Positions 58,109-64,000 of a DNA stretch of 64,000 nucleotides are shown here, in pieces. The first letter of the stretch is position 1, and every line of letters starts with the position of its first letter. This DNA comes from Pseudomonas brassicacearum. GTDB lineage: Bacteria; Pseudomonadota; Gammaproteobacteria; Pseudomonadales; Pseudomonadaceae. Made by a program: the position numbers and the translations under genes. The notes under the pieces are model-generated. The model was not told where the DNA came from, did no database searches, and saw nothing but the letters and a program-made list of their open reading frames with translations. The DNA lies in contig NZ_CP045701.2 of NCBI RefSeq assembly GCF_009601685.2, positions 6,386,001 through 6,450,000 on the forward strand, given 5' to 3'.

Positions 58109-58543
58109 ATGAAAGACTTGGCAGATAAAAGCCCGACGCTGGCAGACGAAATAATGCGCATCATGGCGTCGGGTAATGAGCTCGATGAGCAAAACAAAAA
58201 AAATGAAGCTCAAGCCCTGTACCAAAAAGCTTGGGAATTGCTTCCTGAACCGAAGCTGGAATGGACACCTTTGTCAGCCTGGGTCACAGGTTCTTTTTTC
58301 AACCTGCATTTTGACAATGGGGATTTCGAGGCTGCTAAAGACTGGGCACAAAAGACCTTGAATGGCCGGGAATCGGATATCGATACAGGGCCGCTGATTA
58401 ACCTGGGAATGGTCTATTTTGAGCTGGGAGACCACGCGCAGGCTTATAGGTACTTTGATGACGCCTACAGCTTCGGCAAAGCTCGAGCCTTTCAAGAAAG
58501 ACCCAAAAAATATCTGAAGTTTTACTTGGAAAAAAAGGCCTGA
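58109..58543 (+). CDS. Probable immunity protein for the second Rhs (TPR-like helical protein)
   Basis: The 144-residue soluble protein has TPR-like helical pairs: KNEAQALYQKAWELLPEPK (about 31-49), FDNGDFEAAKDWAQKTL (about 68-84) and INLGMVYFELGDHAQAYRYF (about 96-115). It starts 14 bp after rhs with AAAGGAA as ribosome site. Its DNA is AT-richer than the rest of the locus, like the toxin tip before it, which suggests both arrived together. The immunity role is inferred from position; helical-repeat immunity proteins are known for Rhs nucleases. Confidence 0.75.
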   Translation: MKDLADKSPTLADEIMRIMASGNELDEQNKKNEAQALYQKAWELLPEPKLEWTPLSAWVTGSFFNLHFDNGDFEAAKDWAQKTLNGRESDIDTGPLINLGMVYFELGDHAQAYRYFDDAYSFGKARAFQERPKKYLKFYLEKKA

Positions 58544-58639
58544 CCAAAGCATGGCTCTAGAGCCCTCGGTTTCTAGCCCGGACAAGCTTTGACATTTATA
58601 TGCCGATCGAGCCAACACCACAGGGCCTGATCCAAAACA

Positions 58640-58690
58640 CAGATCCCGTGGCGAGGGAGCTTGCTCCCGCTGGGCTGCGCAGCAGCCCCA
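58640..58690. repeat. REP-like element downstream of the last immunity gene
   Basis: CGTGGCGAGGGAGCTTGCTCCCGCTGGGCTGCGCAGCAGCCCC contains two adjacent palindromes (GGGAGCTTGCTCCC and GGGCTGCGCAGCAGCCC). From 58544 to 58995 I see no convincing gene; the open frames there have no start context or family pattern. Confidence 0.75.
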
Positions 58691-58995
58691 AAAAGGCCGG
58701 CGCATTCCTACAGAAAAACCGCTGCGCCACCGAGCGAAAGCACGCTCCCTCACCCCGAATCCTGGGCATTACGAAGGCTTGTTTATTCTCCCTCCGCCAC
58801 GCTTCCGCCAGGCTACGAATCCTTGCGCCATTGCCTACAACTACGCCAGAATCCGCCCTCTTGTGCGCCTTGCCCATGGGTTCTATCGTTTCCCTGCCAC
58901 TGCCCATCAGTGGTCGGGCTTGGCGGCCCGGTACACGAAAGGCGCAACAGCCCCCAATATGATTGCAATGCCTCTGGCATTTGGCACTCCTATGT

Positions 58996-59076
58996 TATGG
59001 CGGGTTGCGCAAGGATCCCTTCGGGGATGCCGGGTTCCTTTCGTTCCGGTCCGCCAACCTTGTGTAATCCGTCACC
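58996..59076 (+). ncRNA. Candidate structured leader of the intact DUF6124 gene
   Basis: This stretch resembles 16990-17072. It contains the hairpin ATCCC-TTCG-GGGAT (59015-59028, a UUCG tetraloop) followed by CCGG...CCGG pairing and TCACC. The other copy keeps the pairing with different bases, which argues for an RNA structure. It ends 53 bases before the DUF6124 ATG. Confidence 0.55.
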
Positions 59077-59129
59077 CCATCTGCTTGGCGGCAGACGGTG
59101 ATGGTTCCTCTTACGAAAGGAGCTGCACC

Positions 59130-59489
59130 ATGTTCAAAGTTACACCGAATCCTCCCGAAGCAGATCGCACCTCTGCGTCCACTAAATCCAAAACGAAGAA
59201 ACAAGACGAAGCAGAAAAGCGCGCCTTGGATTACTACCTACTACCGAAACCGGAAAAGTCCGAAGATGCATCCAAACCGGACCAACTATTCACCGTGGCA
59301 AAAAACGCCGACAACGAATGCCTGCTCGCCAACCTCAGCGAAAACCTGGCGTCCGCCGACGCGATGATCAGCAACCTCGCCTTCGACCTGGAAGGCCCCC
59401 GCCGCCACATTGCCCTCGGCATCCAGCAACTGATCGAACTGAGTTCAATGCTGGCCAGCCGTGTGCTGGATAACGTCGATCCTCGCTAA
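59130..59489 (+). CDS. DUF6124 family protein
   Basis: The protein has 119 residues: MFKVTPNPPEADRTSAS, a Lys-rich segment, AEKRALDYYLLPKPEK, then LLANLSENLASADAMISNLAFDL and RRHIALGIQQLIELSSMLASRVLDN. This layout (MFK.TPNPP start, ALDxYL core, LLANxSExLAS helix) is that of DUF6124, a small-protein family common in Pseudomonas with unknown function. AAAGGAG lies 8 bases before the ATG. The open frame extends far upstream, but the leader region does not look coding. It is the intact relative of the broken gene at 17131. Confidence 0.85.
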   Translation: MFKVTPNPPEADRTSASTKSKTKKQDEAEKRALDYYLLPKPEKSEDASKPDQLFTVAKNADNECLLANLSENLASADAMISNLAFDLEGPRRHIALGIQQLIELSSMLASRVLDNVDPR

Positions 59490-59504
59490 CCGCTACACCA
59501 CCAA

Positions 59505-59692
59505 CACCCGTGGCGAGGGGGTTTAGCGAAACATCGCACCGCCCCGCTGGACTGCGCCCGTAGGAGCTGTCGAGTGCAACGAGGCTGCGATCTTTTCCCT
59601 GGCACTTGAGTCTCAAGCGAAAGATCAAAAGATCGCAGGCTTCGCCAGCTCCTACAGAGCCGAGCGGGAGCAAGCTCGCTCCCACAGAGAAA
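59505..59692. repeat. Composite repeat block (two REP families)
   Basis: GTAGGAGCTGTCGAGTGCAACGAGGCTGCGATCTTTT is followed by AAAGATCAAAAGATCGCAGGCTTCGCCAGCTCCTAC, an imperfect inverted pair of the family seen perfectly at 16.7 kb. Then comes GGGAGCAAGCTCGCTCCCACAG of the common REP family. No gene lies here. Confidence 0.8.
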
Positions 59693-59695
59693 ATG

Positions 59696-60349
59696 TCACC
59701 ACCAGGACGACACACCCCCTAAGGCATCACGTAACCGAGCCGCCCCCATACGCCGCTGCCTCGGATCAAACGCCAACGCCATCCGCAGCGCCGGCCAGCA
59801 ACGCCTGGGCAGGTTGCGCGGTGCCTTGAGCGGGCGTTCCAACTGGGCAATAGTCACTGACTTCGTTTTCATGTGGCACGAACGCACCGCCCATGGGCAG
59901 CTTCCATAGCCCGGTACGATCCTCCCAGTACAGTGGGATGACAATCACCCCGTCGCGCTCTTCCTGTAGGAAGCCCCGGGTATCCGGCAGCCAATTGGCG
60001 ACACCCGGGGACATGGTCAAGCACAGGGCCATGCGCTTGGAGGAGCGCATGCCACCGTGTTTGCCACCACCAGCTCCATCGGGCCAGACCCAGGGGCTTC
60101 AAGGGCTACCACTGGATACGGCAGGCGAGCCATGTCGACATGCGCCTGGCGCAGCTCGCTCATGTCGACCAATTCGGCGCAGTTGGGCAGCAGAAACTTC
60201 ACGCTGTCGCGCAGTTGCTTTACTACAAACGTATGGGCCACACGAGTACCGCGGAGGTTCTTGCCAAACAAGGGCAGGGATACCTCCAGTTGCTCCAGGG
60301 CCTGAGTCGAATAGTTCAAGCTGCGCACGTGATCGGTCTTATCCATCAT
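59696..60349 (-). pseudogene. Frame-broken gene downstream of the second tssM
   Basis: It begins at ATG 60347-60349 with AGGAG upstream: MMDKTDHVRSLNYSTQALEQ ... VVANT. It then leaves frame near 60050, where another frame continues as HGGMRSSKRMALCLTMSPG ... PMGGAFVPHENEVSDY (to 59766). The third frame continues as TIAQLERPLKAPRNLPRRCW and ALAFDPRQRRMGAARLRDAL to 59696. One missing base would explain the first break (expected ..VVAN-x-HGGMRSS). The last piece resembles the end of a Hanks-kinase C-lobe. I do not recognise the first part. It sits 10 bp after tssM and probably belonged to that operon. Confidence 0.6.
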
Positions 60350-60359
60350 GCGGAGCTCC

Positions 60360-63300
60360 TCAGCGTTGCGTGACGCTGTCAGTAGCTTTTTTCCTGCCGC
60401 GCTCTTCCAACAGCGTTCTCGGCAACACAAACCCTTCAAAGCTGCGCTGGGTAATCGGGTTGTTGGCCTTCTCCGCCCCAATCCGATAACGCATCAATCC
60501 ATCAGCGACGGCAAAGGTCAGGTCCACGCTGGTGTCGGTTCTCCCATTGAGGTGCCCGCGACTGAGCAGGCGGAACAACGACCACGGCCCGCGATAGCTC
60601 AGGCTGGCGGTGTTGCCGGTGCTGTGCACCAGGGTCAACTGGCTACCGTTGGTGTTGCCCAGGCTGTTGGGCCACACCAGTCCTGTGCGTTGCGGCGCGC
60701 CGTGTTGGTAGGGGATCAGTTGGCCGTCGACGCTGAGCATGCTGCTCAGGCGGGTGGCGCTCAGGGCCAGGGGTTCGATGGTGAGTTGCACGGCCAGGTG
60801 GCCACGGTGGTTGAAGAAGGTGTCACGGATGCGCTCCGCCTTCTTGAGCTGTTCCAGTACGTCGTTGCGCACCAGGTAGCCACCGAGGCTGTCTGAGTAC
60901 AGAGCATCGAGGTTGTCCTTGAGAAACACGTTCAGGTATTGATCGTGGAACTGCTGCAGACGCCCTTGTGGACCGAAGAACGCTTCAAAGTCGTCCAGCG
61001 AGGCGTCCTCGCCGCTGACCTTGAATGGGTAGCGACCCGCCAAGCGCTCACGGTAGAAACTGTAGATTTCACTGTCCCAGCGTTTTTCCAGTTCACGCAG
61101 GGCAGCAATCACCAGCACCTGTGCGGTCTGGTCGGCGAGCTTTCTGACGTGTTGGTTCAGCGGCTCGGGCAGGCCCACGGCGACGCGTTGCAGGTTGGCT
61201 ATCGGGTCAGCACCGTCCAGGGAGAAGCGGTTGAGTACGGTTTTCAGCGCCGCCTTGCCGGGATCTGGGTTGTCGTGCACGGCTTTGGCGTAGTCGTAGA
61301 CGGCGCTGACTGAGCGCAGAGTTTCTTCGTAATAGGACGGCTGCTCGCCTCGCGCAGCGATCAATTCCGCCAGGCTGGAGAACGCGCGCCGGATACCGGC
61401 GGCTTGTTGCTGGCCGTCCGGAACCTTGTCCATCGAGAGCGGTGCTTGCCCCTCGACCAAGGGCACCGACGGGTAGATCACGCTGTTGTCGCGCAAGGTT
61501 TCCAGCAAACGCCGCAACGGCGCGGCCGGGCCGGTGACCTGTTCCAACACCGCCACGCCGTGGCTGAGATCGTCGAAGTCAGTCACCGCGAACTGATTCA
61601 GCGCCCGCCGCCAGCTGTCCACGTAGTCGGCGCTGTACAGGGCACGGATACGTTGGGTCAGCACTTTGCGGTCTTCATCGGAGTAGTCCAGGCGTTGCCG
61701 CTCGCCGAGCACCCACTGGTCGATCATCGCCAGTTCGATGATGCCCTCGGTGCCGGGTTCGAAATAGTCCTTGAAGCCCCTGGCAGTGAGCAGCGGTGGC
61801 AACTGCAAGCCGCTGCCCTCTTGATCGGTGTTCAGCGGGCGGTAGACGATATCGAACGCCGGCCCCACTTCGTTGCGCAGGTCCAGTGGGCGATGCAAAC
61901 GCTCCAGGGCATCCTGTTTCAGGCTCATGTAGACCCGTTCAGCCATGGGCAACTGGCGCAGTTGCTGCTGCACCTGGCCAATACGTTCGCGGTAGTGCGG
62001 CAGCTCGGCGTCAGCGTATTTCAGCGCGTAGTCCAGGTGCCCCATCAGGTCGGCCTGCAACTGGCCTTGGCCAGGATAGGCGCGCTGCCATTGCTTGCCG
62101 ACCCATTCTTCGACAATGGCTGAGCGGCGGTTTTGGCGCTCTTCGAGCATGCGGTACACGCGCAGGGCCGCCAGTTGCTGATTGCTTCCGGCGGGCGCGG
62201 TGTTGATTGCATCCAATACACCGCTGGCAATCGCAGGGAGGAAGCGTTTGGACAATAGGTTCAGATAGGCCTCATCCACGGTGGGGCCAATAGCCCTCCC
62301 CTGATATAGCCCCATATCCGACAGCAACGGCCAGGCTTGGCGATAGTCGCCGAAGACCAGCACCGCATCACGGATCTGGTCCAGGGGCAGCAATAGGTTG
62401 CGCCCGGTAGGGTCGACCTTGGTGTCGATATCCCGCCCACTGAACTCCTGGCTCTTGACCAAGACGTTGACCGCCTTGTCTCGGTTGATGTTGAAGTAAA
62501 ACTGCCAGGTGCCGATGACGACCAAACAGCCCAAGGAGGCGACGCTGAACCCGGCGATCAGCAACCGCCGCTTGCTGCGGGCCACCTTGATGTTGTCGCC
62601 CGCCAAGCCTGCTTCGGGGTAGATCACTCGTTGGAACAGTTGCTGGGCAAAATAGATGGCGGTGCCACCGGCTGGTTTGACTTCGGGTGGCGGTGGCGGC
62701 AGTTGATAGGCTTGCCCCGCTTCTTTGACGAAGGCGTTGCTCAAGGTACCTTGCTGAAGCACCGAGGAGAAATACAGCCCGCGCACCAACGCCGGGGTTG
62801 TGAAACGATCGCTGCCGAGCATTTCGCCGAGAAAGCCGAACAGTGCCGGGCGCAAGCCCGCCATCTGATGCATCAGCGCCTGCAAGCGATCACGCTCCTC
62901 CAACGTACGCGAATCCCTGGTGCTGTTGAAAACCTGTTCGCTCAGGCAGGCGACAAAGGTTTGGTATTGGCGCGTCAGTTCTGCCAGCCAGGCATCGAAA
63001 TCATCCACCGCGTCCAGGCTGAAGGTGAAGCCCAACAGGTCTTCGCGCCCACTGCGCGACAAGCGGGCGAAGAACTCTTCAAAACCCTCCAGCAGGTCAA
63101 ACTTGCTCAGCGTCACGTACACCGGCAAACGCGTGCCCAACTGCCGCGTCAGCTCAAACAGCCGAGTGCGCAGCAGGTTGGCGTGGGCCTTGCGTTGTTC
63201 GGGACGTTGCGCCAACAAGACCTGCACATCGATCACCAGGACCACGCCGTTCAACGCTCGACGGCTACGGTTGCGCGTCAGCCAGTCGAGCAGGTGCGAC

Positions 63301-63971
63301 CAAAGGCGCGCATGGGTGCCGGTGGGCAGTACCGATTTGACCTTGCCCTGTTGCTCGACGTTTTCAGCCGGTGAGTCCGGATGGCTGAGGAACTCACCAG
63401 GAGGGTCGATCAACACCGCCTCGTCACCGATCCACCAATCCACCGGATAGGCCAGTTGCTCTTCCTGATGAGCCCTCACTCCGGCCTTGGTCACATGGGA
63501 TAACGCAAAGCTCTGGTTGGAACGCGTGATCAGACTGGTCTTGCCGGCATTTTCCTCGCCCAGCACCAGATACCACGGCAGTTGATAGAGCGAACGGCGG
63601 CGCTCCATATTGTTCAGCAGGTTGCCCAGGCTGCGGTCCAGCGCACGCTCCTGCGCCTCGATATAAGGCAGACTGGGATCGGCTTGCACCGCTGCCTCAT
63701 GTTGGCGCTCCACCTGTAGACGCTGGTAACGATTACGCACACGCCACGCCCAGATCAGCAGCGGCATCACCACCACCACGACACTGGCCGAGATGCGCAC
63801 CGACAATTCACTCAGCGGTTGATGCTCGCGCCAGGTCCATTGGGGGCCTAGCCACCAGATGGCGATCAGCAAGAACACTACGCCCAGCAGCACCAGCACC
63901 GGCAATGCCTGGTTGAACTGACGCAGTACCGGCAGGCCCCAGCGTTTGAGGTAACTCCAGACCATCCCCAT
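60360..63971 (-). CDS. tssM: Second TssM/IcmF-type protein of another T6SS
   Basis: The protein has 1203 residues: two N-terminal spans (LPVLVLLGVVFLLIAIWWLG, ISASVVVVVMPLLIWAW), an NTPase-like domain with Walker A GEENAGKTS at 138-146, a third span near 470-490 (LIAGFSVASLGCLVVIGTW), and a large periplasmic part. Shared IcmF motifs include LYQLPWYLVLGE, YVTLSKFDLLEGFEEFFARL and PALVRGLYFSS. The divergence from the 26.9-30.4 kb TssM indicates a separate system. AGGAGTAGGAG lies just upstream of ATG 63971, so its partner genes should lie beyond the window. Confidence 0.92.
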   Translation of the reverse strand: MGMVWSYLKRWGLPVLRQFNQALPVLVLLGVVFLLIAIWWLGPQWTWREHQPLSELSVRISASVVVVVMPLLIWAWRVRNRYQRLQVERQHEAAVQADPSLPYIEAQERALDRSLGNLLNNMERRRSLYQLPWYLVLGEENAGKTSLITRSNQSFALSHVTKAGVRAHQEEQLAYPVDWWIGDEAVLIDPPGEFLSHPDSPAENVEQQGKVKSVLPTGTHARLWSHLLDWLTRNRSRRALNGVVLVIDVQVLLAQRPEQRKAHANLLRTRLFELTRQLGTRLPVYVTLSKFDLLEGFEEFFARLSRSGREDLLGFTFSLDAVDDFDAWLAELTRQYQTFVACLSEQVFNSTRDSRTLEERDRLQALMHQMAGLRPALFGFLGEMLGSDRFTTPALVRGLYFSSVLQQGTLSNAFVKEAGQAYQLPPPPPEVKPAGGTAIYFAQQLFQRVIYPEAGLAGDNIKVARSKRRLLIAGFSVASLGCLVVIGTWQFYFNINRDKAVNVLVKSQEFSGRDIDTKVDPTGRNLLLPLDQIRDAVLVFGDYRQAWPLLSDMGLYQGRAIGPTVDEAYLNLLSKRFLPAIASGVLDAINTAPAGSNQQLAALRVYRMLEERQNRRSAIVEEWVGKQWQRAYPGQGQLQADLMGHLDYALKYADAELPHYRERIGQVQQQLRQLPMAERVYMSLKQDALERLHRPLDLRNEVGPAFDIVYRPLNTDQEGSGLQLPPLLTARGFKDYFEPGTEGIIELAMIDQWVLGERQRLDYSDEDRKVLTQRIRALYSADYVDSWRRALNQFAVTDFDDLSHGVAVLEQVTGPAAPLRRLLETLRDNSVIYPSVPLVEGQAPLSMDKVPDGQQQAAGIRRAFSSLAELIAARGEQPSYYEETLRSVSAVYDYAKAVHDNPDPGKAALKTVLNRFSLDGADPIANLQRVAVGLPEPLNQHVRKLADQTAQVLVIAALRELEKRWDSEIYSFYRERLAGRYPFKVSGEDASLDDFEAFFGPQGRLQQFHDQYLNVFLKDNLDALYSDSLGGYLVRNDVLEQLKKAERIRDTFFNHRGHLAVQLTIEPLALSATRLSSMLSVDGQLIPYQHGAPQRTGLVWPNSLGNTNGSQLTLVHSTGNTASLSYRGPWSLFRLLSRGHLNGRTDTSVDLTFAVADGLMRYRIGAEKANNPITQRSFEGFVLPRTLLEERGRKKATDSVTQR

Positions 63972-64000
63972 AAATCGCTCCTACTCCTTAACCGCTTTAA

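Noticed and set aside
58600..59101. Overlapping plus-strand open frames between the last immunity gene and DUF6124
   Set aside because: They run through REP elements and the structured leader, lack ribosome sites and show no family pattern.
58779..59129. N-terminal extension of the intact DUF6124 protein
   Set aside because: The frame is open, but the family starts at MFK.TPNPP, a strong ribosome site precedes that ATG, and the upstream region shows RNA-like rather than protein-like conservation.
7914..59692. Recurrent palindromes considered as a dispersed CRISPR-like array
   Set aside because: The repeats are scattered singly or as inverted pairs between genes, have no regular spacers and match the Pseudomonas REP type.

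Overview
The window looks like a chromosomal segment of a Pseudomonas of the P. fluorescens species complex. Evidence: it is GC-rich; it has a Crc protein next to pyrE, the gmk-rpoZ-spoT-ridA and oxyR-recG orders of Pseudomonas, many short REP-type palindromes (GTGGGAGC..GCTCCCAC) between genes, and a type VI secretion system (T6SS) of the P. aeruginosa HSI-I type with TagQRST/PpkA/PppA/Fha.

Left part (1-17.5 kb): housekeeping genes. pyrE (cut by the window edge) diverges from crc. Then come a DUF4870 membrane protein and rph (minus strand), yicC, gmk, rpoZ, spoT, ridA, a lipoprotein gene, a YeeZ-like epimerase gene (minus), exbB-exbD-tonB, oxyR, recG, an HDOD protein gene and a small minus-strand gene. 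This part ends with a DUF6124 gene broken by two consecutive stop codons.

Middle part (17.7-58.5 kb): one complete T6SS locus with two divergent arms from a control region at about 35.1-35.5 kb. The left arm (minus) reads fha-tssJ-tssK-tssL-tssM-tagF-pppA-ppkA-tagT-tagS-tagR-tagQ. It encodes the membrane complex plus the threonine-phosphorylation switch (TagQRST and PpkA turn on through Fha, PppA and TagF turn off). The right arm (plus) reads tssA-tssB-tssC-hcp-tae4-immunity-tssE-tssF-tssG-clpV-vgrG-eagR-rhs-immunity-rhs-immunity. It encodes sheath, tube, baseplate, recycling ATPase, spike and at least three effector/immunity pairs. Tae4 is a cell-wall amidase. The first Rhs protein ends in a RES-type (NAD-attacking) domain, and the small gene after it encodes a protein that looks like the toxin-binding domain of MbcA/ParS/Xre antitoxins. 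So a RES-Xre toxin-antitoxin pair appears to have been reused as a T6SS effector and immunity protein. The second Rhs protein ends in a GH-E (HNH/endonuclease VII) nuclease domain followed by a helical repeat immunity protein, in AT-richer DNA.

Right part (58.5-64 kb): REP elements, an intact DUF6124 gene with a structured leader resembling the one at the left border, a frame-broken gene, and a second, divergent tssM (IcmF) gene. The last suggests another T6SS locus continuing past the window. The two DUF6124 copies, in the same orientation, closely bracket the main T6SS island.

No tRNA, rRNA, CRISPR array, transposase or integrase was seen. Family assignments rest on motif recognition by eye, without database searches.
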